DNA from: Tepidamorphus gemmatus
GTDB taxonomy: Bacteria > Pseudomonadota > Alphaproteobacteria > Rhizobiales > Tepidamorphaceae
DNA length: 64,000 nucleotides
NCBI RefSeq assembly: GCF_004346195.1
Contig: NZ_SMAK01000004.1
Span: forward strand, 247,760 to 311,759
Direction of reading: 5' to 3'
In this document: piece after piece, positions 39,712 through 49,785 of the stretch
Position numbering within the stretch: the first letter of the stretch is position 1
Layout: each line of letters starts with the position of its first letter
The notes under the pieces: model-generated
What the model was told of the DNA's origin: nothing
Databases searched by the model: none
Seen by the model: the letters and a program-made list of their open reading frames with translations, nothing else
Made by a program: the position numbers and the translations under genes

Positions 39712-40188
39712 TCAGCCCTTCTCGCGCATTAGGCGCGCCTTGTCGCGCTCCCAGTCCCGCTTCTTCTCCGCTTCCCGCTTGTCGTAGGTCTTCTTGCCGC
39801 GCGCGAGCGCGATCTGCAGCTTAGCCAGTCCGCGGGCATTGAAGTAGAGCCGCAGGGGCACGATGGTCATCCCCTCGCGCTGCACCGCTCCGATCAGACG
39901 GTTGATCTCCTTTCGGTGCAGCAGCAGGCGGCGCGGCCGCTTCGGTTCATGATTGAACCGGTTGGCGGGGCCGTATTCAGGAATGTGGACATTGAACAGC
40001 CACAGGTCGCCGCCCATCTCGCCGGCATAGGACTCGCCGAGACTTGCCCGGCCCTCGCGCAGGGATTTGACCTCGGTGCCGGTCAGCTGGATTCCGGCCT
40101 CGAACGTGTCGAGCAGTTCGTAATCGAAGCGTGCGCGCCGGTTCTCGGCGATGAGCCGGTCGCCCGGCGATCCGCGAGGCGGCGCCAT
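39712..40188 (-). CDS. smpB: SsrA-binding protein SmpB
   Basis: SmpB delivers tmRNA to stalled ribosomes for trans-translation. The 158-residue protein has [42 protein letters not shown], the [18 protein letters not shown] box and the basic tail [22 protein letters not shown]. It lies 20 bp downstream of dapA, a common alphaproteobacterial order. The tmRNA gene itself is not in the window. Confidence 0.97.
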   Translation of the reverse strand: MAPPRGSPGDRLIAENRRARFDYELLDTFEAGIQLTGTEVKSLREGRASLGESYAGEMGGDLWLFNVHIPEYGPANRFNHEPKRPRRLLLHRKEINRLIGAVQREGMTIVPLRLYFNARGLAKLQIALARGKKTYDKREAEKKRDWERDKARLMREKG

Positions 40189-40208
40189 CGCTGTTCTCCG
40201 GGATTCCG

Positions 40209-41090
40209 TCAGGCGTTGAGCAGGCCGGCGTGAATCATCGCCGCGCGGACCTCCCGCTTAACCGGCTCGCTGCACTCGACCAGCGGCAATCTGACCTTCG
40301 GTTCGCACCGGCCGAGCAGCGAAACGGCATACTTCACCGGCGACGGGCTGGTCTCGAGAAACAGCGCCCGGTGGAGCGGCATCAGCCGGTCCTGGTAGTC
40401 AAGCGCCAGCCGGAAATCACCGTCGGCGCAGGCCTTCTGGAACTCCGCGCACAGGCGCGGTGCCACGTTGGATGTGACCGAGATGCAACCGACGCCGCCA
40501 TGCGCGTTGAAAGCCAGAGCGGTCGGATCCTCGCCGGACAGCTGGATGAAATCCTTGCCGCAGGCAGCGCGCTGCAGGCTGACCCGGGCGAGATTCGCGG
40601 TCGCATCCTTCACGCCGACGATATTGGGCAGATCGCGGGCGAGACGCGCCATCGTCTCGACGCTCATGTCGACGACGCTGCGGCCGGGGATGTTGTAGAT
40701 GATGATCGGCAGGTCAGCGGCGTCGTGGATCGCCTTGAAATGCTGGTATAGCCCTTCCTGTGTCGGCTTGTTGTAATAGGGCATCACGATCAGCACGGCA
40801 TCGGCGCCCACAGCCTTGGCGTGGCGACTGAAATCGATCGCCTCGGCGGTATTGTTGGACCCTGCACCGGCAATGACCGGGACGCGACCGGCCGCCGCCT
40901 CGACGCACAGCTCGACGACGCGCTTGTGCTCATCATGGGTCAGGGTCGGGGATTCGCCGGTGGTGCCGACCGGCACGAGCCCGTCGGTGCCCTCGCGGAT
41001 CTGCCAGTCGACGAAGTCCTGATAGGCTTTCTCGTCCACCGCCCCGTTCGAGAACGGCGTAATCAAAGCGGTGATCGAGCCCTTGAACAT
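40209..41090 (-). CDS. dapA: 4-hydroxy-tetrahydrodipicolinate synthase
   Basis: DapA condenses pyruvate and aspartate semialdehyde, the first step to lysine and to diaminopimelate for peptidoglycan. The 293-residue protein has GTTGESPTL (42-50), Tyr132 in IIIYNIPGR and the Schiff-base Lys161 in [11 protein letters not shown]. The start [13 protein letters not shown] is typical; sequence upstream of 41090 is not DapA-like. It is divergent from the lytic transglycosylase. Confidence 0.97.
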   Translation of the reverse strand: MFKGSITALITPFSNGAVDEKAYQDFVDWQIREGTDGLVPVGTTGESPTLTHDEHKRVVELCVEAAAGRVPVIAGAGSNNTAEAIDFSRHAKAVGADAVLIVMPYYNKPTQEGLYQHFKAIHDAADLPIIIYNIPGRSVVDMSVETMARLARDLPNIVGVKDATANLARVSLQRAACGKDFIQLSGEDPTALAFNAHGGVGCISVTSNVAPRLCAEFQKACADGDFRLALDYQDRLMPLHRALFLETSPSPVKYAVSLLGRCEPKVRLPLVECSEPVKREVRAAMIHAGLLNA

Positions 41091-41165
41091 GGTGCGTGTT
41101 TCCCGAAGCAGTGACGTGAAGCCTGAGCGTGGTCGCCACGGCCGCCTTGTCGAAACGGCGGGCCG

Positions 41166-41194
41166 ACAATATGGCGGGCGCATTGCTGCAGCAA
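41166..41194 (-). promoter_or_regulatory. Possible dapA promoter
   Basis: On the minus strand TTGCTG (41194-41189) and TATTGT (41171-41166) are 17 bases apart, giving a leader of about 70 nt. The boxes are moderate matches, so this is only a candidate. Confidence 0.4.
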
Positions 41195-41279
41195 GCACCC
41201 GTCTTGCGACGGATGACACGATATCGCCCCATATGGCAACGAGCATAGTAATTTAAGCATTTCCATCGAAAGTTTGCCG

Positions 41280-43712
41280 ATGCCGATCATTCGCCTCCTC
41301 GCCCTCAGCACGGCCATTGCGCCCCTTCTGCTGAGCCTGTCATTGCCGGCAGCAGCCTTTGTCCTTGCCAAGCCCGAGGGCGAGGCGCTCGCGACGACCG
41401 CCGCGGCGCGCAAGTCGTCGGCACAGCGGCCCGTACCGCTTCCTCCGCACCGGCCGGCCGAGCTGGCCGCCGCCAATGCGGTGTCCGCCGATGGCGAGAC
41501 AGTGGCCGATGCCGGGACCGGGGCGGCCGGTCGGGGCATCGAACAGGCTGATACAGCACAGGCTGCCGCCCTCGCCGAGGGCTTGCCGTTGCCGCGGCCT
41601 CGGCCGGCGGATGCCCCATCGCCGAATCGGGTCGTCGGCGCGGGTCCAATCAAGGTGGTGGACCAGCCGACGGCGGCCGCGACCAAGGAGGCTCTCAACC
41701 ACATCGCCGCCAAGCGCTTCGACCAGGCGCTGGAGATCCAAAAGCGCCTGCCGGACCCGGCGGCGGTCAAGCTCGTCGAGTTCTATTATGTCCGCGACGC
41801 GGCCCTGCACGCGCCCTACCCAAGGATCGCCGCCTTCCTCGCCGAAAATCACGACTGGCCGAACCGGGATCTGATCCAGCGACGCTTCGAGGTCGCGCTT
41901 CTCGCCCAGCGCGCGCCGACCGAGGCCATCCTCGCGGTCTTCGCCGATCATTCCCCGACGACGACTGCCGGCAGCATCGCTCTTGCAAGCGCGCTGGCAT
42001 CGGTCGGCGAGACGGCGCGCGCCAACGAGCTTGCCCGCACGCTCTGGCGCCGGGAGCAGATGACAGAGGGCGAGGAGCGCCTCGTCGCCGAGCGTTTCGG
42101 CGATGCCCTGACACGCGACGATCACAAGGCGCGCATGGACCGTCTGCTCGACAAGGGCGAGACGAGCGGCGCGCTGCGTGCCGCCCGAAGGCTCGGCGGC
42201 GACGAGCTGAAGCTCGCCGAGGCGCGCATCGCCGTCATCCGGCGCTCCAGGTCGGCCGGCACCCTGCTCGACCAGGTGCCACAGGCTCTGCGTCAGGATC
42301 CCGGCTACATCCTGTCGAAGGCGCAATGGTACCGGCGGCTCGGCCGATACAGCGAAGCCGCAAGGATCATCGCGACTGCCCGGATCGACCCGCAGAAGGT
42401 GGCGGGTCGCGACGAATGGTCGCTCGAGCGCAGGATCATCGCCCGCGAACTGATCGAGCTCGGCGATCCGGCTGGCGCCTACGCCATTGTCAGCCAGCAT
42501 GGTGCGGAATCCGCCGTCGACCGGCTCGACTCCGAATGGCTCGCCGGCTGGATCGCGTTGCGCTTCCTTCACGACCCGGACAGAGCCGACAAGCATTTCA
42601 GCGCGCTCACCGAAATCGCAACGACGCCGATCAGCCTCGCCCGTGCGCAGTACTGGCTCGGCCGCTCCGCGGAGGCGCGCGGCGCAAGCGACGCGGCGCT
42701 CAGGCATTATCTGGAGGCCGGGCGCCACTCGACCACCTATTACGGACAGCTCGCGCTCGCCCGGATCGGCCATGCCTCGATCCCCGAGCTCCGCAAGCCA
42801 CTAATCGCGGATACCGCCCACCGGATCGTCGCGCGGCGCGACAGCATGCGTGCCATGCGGTTGCTCGCGCAGATCGGGATGGAGGACGACGCCGCCCGCT
42901 TCATGATCTCCATGGCGCAGGAGGCACAGGACGCAGTGACCGCAATCGGTGTGGCAGAGACGGCCTACCGGATGGGCCTGACCTCGGCGACGGTCTGGAT
43001 CGGCAAGGCGGCCCACCAAGCGGGGTATCCGACCGAGATCTACGCTTTCGCGACGGGGGGCATCCCTGCCTATGCGGACCTTGGGCCAGGTGTCGAGACG
43101 GCCGTCGTCAACGCGATCGCCAGGCAGGAGAGCGTCTTCAATCCGGCAGCCATAAGCCCGGCGGGTGCGCGTGGCCTGATGCAGCTGATGCCGGCCACCG
43201 CCCAGACAACCGCACGGCGCTACGGCCAGCCCTACGACGTGAAGTGGCTGACATCGGATCCCACCTACAACGCCGCGGTCGGCGCCGCCCATCTCGGCGA
43301 CCTGACCAGCGATTTCGGAACGGCCTACGCGCTCGTCTTCGCCGCCTACAACGCCGGCGCGGCACGGGTTGTCGACTGGATCAAGCGCTTCGGCGATCCA
43401 CGCAAGGGCGACATCGATCCCGTTGACTGGGTCGAACTGATTCCCTTCAGCGAGACACGGAACTACGTCCAGCGGGTGCTGGAAGGGGTTCAGGTCTACC
43501 GGGCGCGCCTCGGCGGCACCAACCAGCTGCTGATCGCCCAGGATCTGCGGATTCCGATCGACATGCAGACTTCGATCGCTACAGCGACCGACGGCCCGGG
43601 CAGCGCCGACAGTGGCGTGCCGGGGGTATTCAGCAGCTTCGGCGGACCGGAGCTGACGACGGGATCGTCCACGGTGCCGGCATCCGCCCTCGGCTTCGGC
43701 GGGGCGCGCTAG
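41280..43712 (+). CDS. Soluble lytic murein transglycosylase (Slt-like)
   Basis: The enzyme cleaves glycan strands of peptidoglycan, leaving 1,6-anhydro ends. The 810-residue protein has a signal peptide ending near LPAAAF, a Pro/Ala-rich linker, a long alpha-superhelical region (about 130-620), and then the catalytic domain with Glu in IARQESVFNPAAISPAG. That is followed by GLMQLMPATAQTTAR and AYNAGAARVVDW, the Slt70 motifs. The start ATG 41280 is preferred to TTG 41274. It ends one base before the hydrolase gene. Confidence 0.94.
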   Translation: MPIIRLLALSTAIAPLLLSLSLPAAAFVLAKPEGEALATTAAARKSSAQRPVPLPPHRPAELAAANAVSADGETVADAGTGAAGRGIEQADTAQAAALAEGLPLPRPRPADAPSPNRVVGAGPIKVVDQPTAAATKEALNHIAAKRFDQALEIQKRLPDPAAVKLVEFYYVRDAALHAPYPRIAAFLAENHDWPNRDLIQRRFEVALLAQRAPTEAILAVFADHSPTTTAGSIALASALASVGETARANELARTLWRREQMTEGEERLVAERFGDALTRDDHKARMDRLLDKGETSGALRAARRLGGDELKLAEARIAVIRRSRSAGTLLDQVPQALRQDPGYILSKAQWYRRLGRYSEAARIIATARIDPQKVAGRDEWSLERRIIARELIELGDPAGAYAIVSQHGAESAVDRLDSEWLAGWIALRFLHDPDRADKHFSALTEIATTPISLARAQYWLGRSAEARGASDAALRHYLEAGRHSTTYYGQLALARIGHASIPELRKPLIADTAHRIVARRDSMRAMRLLAQIGMEDDAARFMISMAQEAQDAVTAIGVAETAYRMGLTSATVWIGKAAHQAGYPTEIYAFATGGIPAYADLGPGVETAVVNAIARQESVFNPAAISPAGARGLMQLMPATAQTTARRYGQPYDVKWLTSDPTYNAAVGAAHLGDLTSDFGTAYALVFAAYNAGAARVVDWIKRFGDPRKGDIDPVDWVELIPFSETRNYVQRVLEGVQVYRARLGGTNQLLIAQDLRIPIDMQTSIATATDGPGSADSGVPGVFSSFGGPELTTGSSTVPASALGFGGAR

Positions 43713-43713
43713 C

Positions 43714-44634
43714 ATGGCCGCAGCCGAACCGGATGCCCCCGTCGCGGACGTGGTGGCCTGGCGCGACATCACGGTCAGCGCGCGCGACGGATTGCTACTG
43801 CACGCCCGCGATTACGGCCCGACCGGGAGCGATCGCCTGCCGGTCGTCTGCCTCCCCGGTCTCACCCGCACCTGCCGCGATTTCCACGAACTCGCCGTCC
43901 ATCTGTCCAGCGCCACGGGGCGACCGCGCCGCGTCGTGACGATGGACTTCCGCGGCCGCGGCGCCTCGGGCTGGGACCGCGACTGGCGCCGCTACGCCCC
44001 GCTCGTCGAAATGGAGGATGTGCTCGACCTGCTCGTCGCGGCCCGGATCGATCGCGCCTGCTTCGTCGGCACATCCCGCGGCGGCATCGTCGCGATGCTG
44101 CTCGGCGCGGCGCGGCCGACCGCGATCGCAGCCGTCGTTCTGAACGATGTGGGGCCGGAGATCGATGGGCGCGGCCTGTTGCGGATCAAGAACATGCTGG
44201 CGGCGACGGGCGCGCCCCGCAGCTGGGAGGACGCGGTCGTCGGGTTGCGCGCGGCCCATGCAGCGCATTTTCCCGGCATCGACGCGGAAGGTTGGGAGGC
44301 GTTCGCCCGCAAGACCTATGATGATCGCAACGGACGCCCGGTCCGGGCGTTCGACCCCAAGCTGACCAGGACGCTCGAGGCGATCGACTACAGCCAGCCG
44401 CTGCCGACCATGTGGCCGCAGTTCGACAGCCTTGCCCACGTGCCGGTCATGGTGGTGCGCGGCGCAAACTCGGATATCCTCTCGCGCGAAACGGTGACGC
44501 GCATGCAGGAGCGGCGGGCCGATCTGGACGTGCTCGAGGTGGCGGATGCTGGCCATGCGCCAATGCTCGTCGAGCCGCACATCCTGTCCCGCATCGCCGC
44601 CTTCGTCGCCGCAGCCGACGGCCGCAAGACCTGA
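43714..44634 (+). CDS. Alpha/beta hydrolase
   Basis: This 306-residue protein has an alpha/beta hydrolase fold with the nucleophile Ser in FVGTSRGGIVAML and the oxyanion strand LPVVCLPGLTRTCRDFHEL. Asp is likely from VVRGANSDIL, and His from VADAGHAPMLVEP. There is no signal peptide. The substrate is unknown. The ATG is one base after the transglycosylase stop, so the pair are co-transcribed. Confidence 0.85.
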   Translation: MAAAEPDAPVADVVAWRDITVSARDGLLLHARDYGPTGSDRLPVVCLPGLTRTCRDFHELAVHLSSATGRPRRVVTMDFRGRGASGWDRDWRRYAPLVEMEDVLDLLVAARIDRACFVGTSRGGIVAMLLGAARPTAIAAVVLNDVGPEIDGRGLLRIKNMLAATGAPRSWEDAVVGLRAAHAAHFPGIDAEGWEAFARKTYDDRNGRPVRAFDPKLTRTLEAIDYSQPLPTMWPQFDSLAHVPVMVVRGANSDILSRETVTRMQERRADLDVLEVADAGHAPMLVEPHILSRIAAFVAAADGRKT

Positions 44635-44668
44635 CGTTACGGCTGCCGCCGCCAGCCTCGGCCCGCTT

Positions 44669-45559
44669 TCAATCGCGCAGCATGAACTCGATGCGGCGGT
44701 TGATCGCCTTGCCGCGCTCCGTCGCGTTCGAGGCAAGCGGCCGGCTCTCACCATAACCGAGCGCGGTGAACCGTTCGGCGGGGAGACCATTCGCCACCAT
44801 CATGTCGATGACCGTCTGCGCCCTGGCGAGGCTGAGCCGATGATTGGCCTCGTCAGTTCCATCCGAATCGGTGTGCCCCGCAACCGCGACCGGAGCATCC
44901 GGGCAGGCCGACAACGCATAGACGACCTGATCGACGACGTCGCGCGCCTTACCCGACAATGTGGCGCGTCCCGGCTCGAATTCGATCGGCCTTTGCCGGA
45001 CGAGCGCCGCAACCTCCGCCTCGCAGGCGGCGGCCGGACGTGACGCTCCGGCATGGCCGACGCCGACATCCTCGGCAGACACCGGGACGCCGGCGGCGGC
45101 CGCCGCCTCGGCAAGGGCCGTCCGGGCTGCGGCGTGGAAGGCAGCGCCACGCATTCTGATCTCGTCCGTGTGGATGGCGGCTTCGCCGACGGCGAGGAAC
45201 CGCATCAGCCGAATCGCCGTCACAGCGTCGCGCAGCAAGGCACGGTCGGCAGGAGCTGCTGCTGCCTCGGCGACCGTGGTCACCGAAAGGTCGGGGAAAA
45301 CGGCGCGTACCGCGGACATCAGCTCGATCCGCAGCGCCTCGTCAGCAAGGCCGCCGCGAATCTCGATCGCCGCGGGCATACGCCTGATGACGATGCGCGG
45401 CGCGGCGTCGGCGCTCTCGTCCCGGAAGCCATCTGGCGACCGGACGATACCCGTCGAACCTGCATCCGTTGACTGGGCGACGGCACCGGAATGGTCGGTC
45501 AGGGCGATGACGCATGCGAACAGGGCAAGACGCGCGGGGTGCCGGGATCCTGCACCCAC
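44669..45559 (-). CDS. OmpA-like periplasmic or outer-membrane protein
   Basis: The C-terminal 110 residues form an OmpA domain that binds peptidoglycan: IEFEPGRATLSGKARDVVDQV, VAGHTDSDGTDEANHRLSLARAQTV and GYGESRPLASNATERGKAINRRIEF. Upstream is a repeat-free region with an RGGLADEALRIELMSAVRAVFPDLSV segment, resembling a BON-like fold. The N-terminus LALFACVIALTDHSGAVAQ looks like a signal peptide. No ATG fits it, so I take GTG 45559. The long open frame upstream is random-looking and includes the porin terminator. Confidence 0.72.
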   Translation of the reverse strand: MGAGSRHPARLALFACVIALTDHSGAVAQSTDAGSTGIVRSPDGFRDESADAAPRIVIRRMPAAIEIRGGLADEALRIELMSAVRAVFPDLSVTTVAEAAAAPADRALLRDAVTAIRLMRFLAVGEAAIHTDEIRMRGAAFHAAARTALAEAAAAAGVPVSAEDVGVGHAGASRPAAACEAEVAALVRQRPIEFEPGRATLSGKARDVVDQVVYALSACPDAPVAVAGHTDSDGTDEANHRLSLARAQTVIDMMVANGLPAERFTALGYGESRPLASNATERGKAINRRIEFMLRD

Positions 45560-45847
45560 ACCACGTCCGGATCGAACCGCCCCGTATCGAGCCGCCGTTG
45601 CCACAATTCCTCGCTGCCGCCTGCCCGCCTCTCTGCCACCTGCCCGCGACGTCCGGGCCGGTGCGAGTGTACGAGATTCGGGGCAGAGGGTGACCACACC
45701 GACGGCGGCCCACGCCCGATCCGGCTGCCGGGGCGCGGGGGGGTCTGAATCCTTGTCGACCGGACGGACATGCGGTCGATGCGGCCGGCCTGCGCGGCGA
45801 CCGTGCCCCTGTGCGGCGACCGCGCCGTTGCACGGGCGCAAACGAAA
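45560..45847. other. Spacer between OmpA-like gene and porin terminator
   Basis: This stretch is open in the OmpA frame but lacks coding-like composition, and I see no RNA gene or repeat in it. It probably contains the OmpA-like gene's promoter (minus strand). Confidence 0.4.
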
Positions 45848-45880
45848 GGCCCCGATGGCCGTTGCCACCGGGGCCGATCG
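45840..45880 (-). terminator. Terminator of first porin
   Basis: On the minus strand a GGCCCCG/CGGGGCC stem (45875-45869 and 45854-45848), partly extended inside by GGC/GCC, precedes TTTCGTTT. It lies about 45 bp past the porin stop (45923). Confidence 0.75.
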
Positions 45881-45922
45881 GATCGGACGGCCCGGCAACG
45901 CCGGGCCGTCGCCGTCCTTCGA

Positions 45923-47266
45923 TCAGAAGGAGCGGGTGACCTGGAAGGCGGCCGAGAAGGCGCCGTCGTCCTGCGCGATCACCGCCGGGAACGGGGTCAG
46001 GTTGACACCCAGGCGGCTGCCGTTGAAGTCGATGTTGCCGTAGGTGATGTCGAACTGGAACGTGGTCCGGGGAACCGGGGTCCACGCGAAGTCGAGGTAC
46101 ACCTGCCACAGATCGACCTTGGTATCGACCGCGAAGCCCGACAGGGGCTGGAACGGAGCGAAGGCCGTCTTCGGGAACTCGACGCGGCCATAGCCACCAC
46201 CGATCGTCGAGGCGAAGGTCGGCGTCCAGTTGTGCGTGAAGTTGGCCAGCAGCGACCAGCTCTGCACGGTGTCGAGGATGCAATCGGTGAATCCCACCAG
46301 GAACGGCGTGCAGTCACCCCACACGACGTTGTTGGTGCCGATCAGATCCTGGTTGTACTGGCTCGCGCCATCCGTGTAGATCGCCTTGAACGAGAAGAAG
46401 TCGCCCTCGCCGATCGTCGGAGTGTTGATGACGAGGCCGAACAGGGCCGCCCAGCCGATCTCCGAATCGGTCCAGCCCGCATCACGGAACTGGTTGTTGT
46501 GGATCGCACCGGACAGCTGGGCATTACCCCAGTCGCCCTGGACGCGGATGTTGGCGACGACATCCGGCCCCTCGTTGCGATCGTTGGCGGCCGGAGCGAA
46601 GAACGGCAGCCACACGCCAGCGGCGGTCGTCGCGGTCGGGAAGTTGTAGTTCTGGTCTTCGATGGCGACCGAGACCGACCAGCCCGAGCCGAACGACTGG
46701 GTGTAGCGGATCTGGTTGCGGCGCATGAAGTTGTCGCCGACGATCACGTACGGGTCGGTCGTGGTGGCCGACGAGTCGAGGTGCAGGAAGGTCGACCAGG
46801 TCTTGCCGAAGGTCCAGTTGCCGAACTGGACGAAGGCATGACGCAGAATCGCACTGCCACCCGAACGGGTGTCATTGTCGGTCGCCTGCAGTTCGACGAA
46901 GGCGCGGACGGTGCCATACTCGGTCGAGGTGCGCGCGTCGAAGTTCACGCGGCCCTGGCCGTACATGATGAACGAGTCATCAGTGGAGTGTCCGTCCGGC
47001 ACGATGGCGCGAACGAGATAGAATCCGCTGGACGGATCGAGGTTCTGCCACTGGTCCTCAGCACCAGCAACAACCAGTCGTGCATAACCGCCGACCTTGA
47101 AGCAGATGTCGGTACCCGGCAGCTCGATGAAGCCGGTGATGTCACACCGGTACACCGGCTCCCGGGGAGCCTTGACGTCCGTCATCATGTCGGCGGCCTG
47201 GGCCCCCGTCGCGGCAGCGAGGAACGCTGCAGCGGAGCCGAGGAAGATGTTTCTCATCTTGTTCAT
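45923..47266 (-). CDS. Alphaproteobacterial porin, copy 1
   Basis: This 447-residue outer-membrane beta-barrel is of the porin_2/alphaproteobacterial type. It has a signal peptide (MNKMRNIFLGSAAAFLAA, cleavage near AQA), then VYRCDITGFIELPGTDICFKVGG with the family's Cys pair and GQGRVNFDARTSTEYGTV. WSTFLHLDSS lies mid-barrel and VTRSF closes the last strand with a C-terminal Phe. It shares most of its sequence with the downstream copy 2. Either MNKM or MRN two codons on may be the start. Confidence 0.92.
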   Translation of the reverse strand: MNKMRNIFLGSAAAFLAAATGAQAADMMTDVKAPREPVYRCDITGFIELPGTDICFKVGGYARLVVAGAEDQWQNLDPSSGFYLVRAIVPDGHSTDDSFIMYGQGRVNFDARTSTEYGTVRAFVELQATDNDTRSGGSAILRHAFVQFGNWTFGKTWSTFLHLDSSATTTDPYVIVGDNFMRRNQIRYTQSFGSGWSVSVAIEDQNYNFPTATTAAGVWLPFFAPAANDRNEGPDVVANIRVQGDWGNAQLSGAIHNNQFRDAGWTDSEIGWAALFGLVINTPTIGEGDFFSFKAIYTDGASQYNQDLIGTNNVVWGDCTPFLVGFTDCILDTVQSWSLLANFTHNWTPTFASTIGGGYGRVEFPKTAFAPFQPLSGFAVDTKVDLWQVYLDFAWTPVPRTTFQFDITYGNIDFNGSRLGVNLTPFPAVIAQDDGAFSAAFQVTRSF

Positions 47267-47870
47267 CCTGACATCCAATCTCCACCTTGGGGACCATGTG
47301 CCTCGGCCCGGTCGAAACCGGTTCCGCTTGCCCTACTCCCCGCGATACCTGCGACCCGAGGCGACCCCGAACGCAGGTGGTGCGACTCCCCGGAGTTCCG
47401 GCGTCGCATCGCCAACTTACCGAAGGCCCATGTGCGATCAACAAACAAGGGTCACGGAATGGGCCGCAGCTGCACCTTTTCAAGGCGGTGTTGCACAAAG
47501 TCCACGTTGTGTCCCGCGCGCCGCAATCCGGACTGGCAGTCCACCCGCCTCCGCGGCCCCTTCGCGGCGTTGCAGGCATCTGCAACCGCGCGCATCGGAC
47601 GCTCGGCAGCCGGTTGGGGGACCGATTCGGAGGTCCATCGAGGCCTGCCAGCCGGGCATTGCCGTACCGGCCTGTCTGCGATTCGCCGCTGCGCGCATCT
47701 GGTCTGCCAGATGTGTTGACCGGCGCGGGCCGCCGGCAGGCCATATCCGGCTTCAAGGGCAGCCAGTCCTGTCCGTTTCCCGTCTGAATGACGGTCCGGC
47801 CGGATTGCGCCGCGGGCAGAGTGGCGCGTCCGTCGACCCTGGCGTCGCGGCCTCGCATCGGCCCGCCCGA
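47267..47870. other. Long 5' region of porin copy 1
   Basis: About 600 bp lie between the copy-1 start and the copy-2 terminator. Several ORFs of 60-240 codons occur on both strands but look like GC-rich noise without RBS or known motifs. I found no convincing promoter, RNA gene or repeat. A long leader or small RNA is possible, and it may serve porin regulation. Confidence 0.4.
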
Positions 47871-47874
47871 ATCG

Positions 47875-47905
47875 AAAAGGCCCCGGCGGTGTGCGCCGGG
47901 GCCTC
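47875..47905 (-). terminator. Terminator of second porin
   Basis: A perfect 10-bp stem GGCCCCGGCG/CGCCGGGGCC (47903-47894 and 47888-47879 on the minus strand), with a 5-nt loop and followed by TTTT, lies 25 bp past the copy-2 stop. Confidence 0.85.
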
Positions 47906-47928
47906 GAAGCCGTCGCCGTGACAGTCGG

Positions 47929-49281
47929 TCAGAAGGTCCGCGTGACGTCCAGGGCTATCGCGAAGGCGCCCTCGTCGTCCTTGGCGAAGGGGTTCGTGAC
48001 GAACGGGTTGAACGCGCCGAAGGCCGTGCCAGCGCCGTTGAAGTCGACATGGCCGTAATGGACGTCGAGCAGGAACGTGGTGTTGGGCACCGGCGTCCAG
48101 GAGATGTTGCCGAAGATCTCGTAGGTATCCATCTCGAAATCGGAGGCGAGCCCCGGCGCAAAGACGTTGAGCCGGGTCAGCGGCGCCTTGACGTTCTGGT
48201 AGCCGGCACCGAAGGTCGTGGCGACCGTCGGCGACCAGTTGTGGGTGAACGAGCCGAGCACCGACCAAGTCGTCACCGAATCGACGATGCAGTCGGTGAA
48301 GGTGACCAGGAACGGCGTGCAGTCGCCCCACACGACATTGGTGGCGCCGAGGAAGTTGTCCTCGTTGTACTGGGTCGCACCGTCGGTGTAGATCGCCTTG
48401 AAGGTCAGGTAGTCGCCTTCCCCGATCGTCGGGGTGTTGATCAGCGTACCGAACAGCACCGCCCAGCCCGACTCGCTGTCATTCCAGCCGAAATCCGTGA
48501 ACTGGTTGTTGTGCCAGGCACCGGACAGCTGGGCACTGCCCCATTCGCCCTCGACGTGGAGCGCACCGACGACATCCGGGAACTCGTTGCGGTCGTTGAC
48601 GGCGGCCGGCAGCGCAAGGCCGGGATAGAAGAACGGCGCCCACACGCCCGTCGCGGTGATGTCGGACGGGGCGTCGTAGTTCTGGTCTTCGAGGGCGACC
48701 GAGATCGACCAGCCCGACCCGAACGACTGGGTATAGCGGATCTGGTTGCGGCGAATGTAGTTGTCGCCGGTGACCGTGAAGGCGTCCGAGTAGACCGGGC
48801 TCGAGTCGAGGTGCAGGAACGTCGACCAGGTCTTGCCGAAGGTCCAGTTGCCGAACTGCACGAAGGCGTGCCGAAGCTCGAAGGGGCCGCCCGAGCGGGT
48901 GTCGTTGTCATAGGCCTGCAGCTCGACGAAGGCCCTGACGGTGCCGTACTCGGTCGAGGTGCGCGCGTCGAAGTTCACGCGACCGTAGCCATACATGAAG
49001 AAGGTGTCGTCCAATGTATGCCCGTCCGGCACGATGCCGTAGGCCGCGGCGACATTGAGCAGGTCCCACTGGTCCTCGGCGCCGGCCACCACCAGCGAGG
49101 CCAGACCGCCGATCTTGAAGCAGATGTCGGTCCCCGGCAGCTCGATGAAGCCGGTGATGTCGCAGCGATAGACGGGCTCTCGCGGGGCCTTGACGTCCAT
49201 CATCATGTCGGCCGCAGATGCCGACGCAGTTGCCGCCACGACGGCGGTCGAACCGAGCAGGAAAGCTCTGATCATCTTCAT
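47929..49281 (-). CDS. Alphaproteobacterial porin, copy 2
   Basis: This 450-residue barrel is a paralogue of copy 1 and keeps the same layout: signal peptide MKMIRAFLLGSTAVVAATAS, VYRCDITGFIELPGTDICF, VNFDARTSTEYGTVRAFVEL and a WGDCTPFLVTFTDCI loop with a second Cys pair. The C-terminal strand ends VTRTF. Differences cluster in the loops (near GLALPAAVNDRNE and in the NVFAPGLASDF region). ATG 49281 is the start; the frame continues upstream but is not porin-like. Confidence 0.92.
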   Translation of the reverse strand: MKMIRAFLLGSTAVVAATASASAADMMMDVKAPREPVYRCDITGFIELPGTDICFKIGGLASLVVAGAEDQWDLLNVAAAYGIVPDGHTLDDTFFMYGYGRVNFDARTSTEYGTVRAFVELQAYDNDTRSGGPFELRHAFVQFGNWTFGKTWSTFLHLDSSPVYSDAFTVTGDNYIRRNQIRYTQSFGSGWSISVALEDQNYDAPSDITATGVWAPFFYPGLALPAAVNDRNEFPDVVGALHVEGEWGSAQLSGAWHNNQFTDFGWNDSESGWAVLFGTLINTPTIGEGDYLTFKAIYTDGATQYNEDNFLGATNVVWGDCTPFLVTFTDCIVDSVTTWSVLGSFTHNWSPTVATTFGAGYQNVKAPLTRLNVFAPGLASDFEMDTYEIFGNISWTPVPNTTFLLDVHYGHVDFNGAGTAFGAFNPFVTNPFAKDDEGAFAIALDVTRTF

Positions 49282-49785
49282 CGTCTTCTCCGAGCGGCAC
49301 TCTCGGAAGAGGCATGGCAGATCCACCCCGGGGCGCCTCCACCTCTCCCTGTCCCCCTGCATGCGGCCGGGTGCCGGCTGGCCGCGACGCAGCGTCGTGC
49401 GTGACGTGCAGCGATGTTTATGCCGCTACCGTCGTGCTGCAACGGGAATCGAGACGGAATCCGGCCGCTTGACCGCCATTCCGCCGACCTGTCACCGGAA
49501 AGACACAGTGAGCGGGTGATCGACCGCAAGCCGGCCCAGACATTGGGCAATTGTTGCCTTGAAACTGACCTCATCGGCCATCTGATGGGGCATGACGGAT
49601 TGGCCGACCGTTGCCGGCGATACCGGCCGGCAAGCCACCGGTCGCACGGATTCGCACGCCCGGGCTCTGGCCAGGCGAGCTGCGCTGCGACATCTTCCCT
49701 GCCCGGTCGCCGATGACGCGGTGGCCGCACCCCCATCCTCCTGCGGGCATCGCCCGCCAGCCGGACAGAACCGACGGACCAGCCG
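49282..49785. other. Divergent spacer porin copy 2/molybdenum hydroxylase
   Basis: About 500 bp between the porin and the divergent hydroxylase gene. The longest open stretch in this region (186 codons, minus) lacks coding features. I see no RNA or clear promoter. It marks the border of the core region and the catabolic one. Confidence 0.4.

Noticed and set aside
47287-47787. 166-codon plus-strand ORF between the porins
   Set aside because: Low-quality composition, no RBS or motif; competing frames equally open on the other strand.
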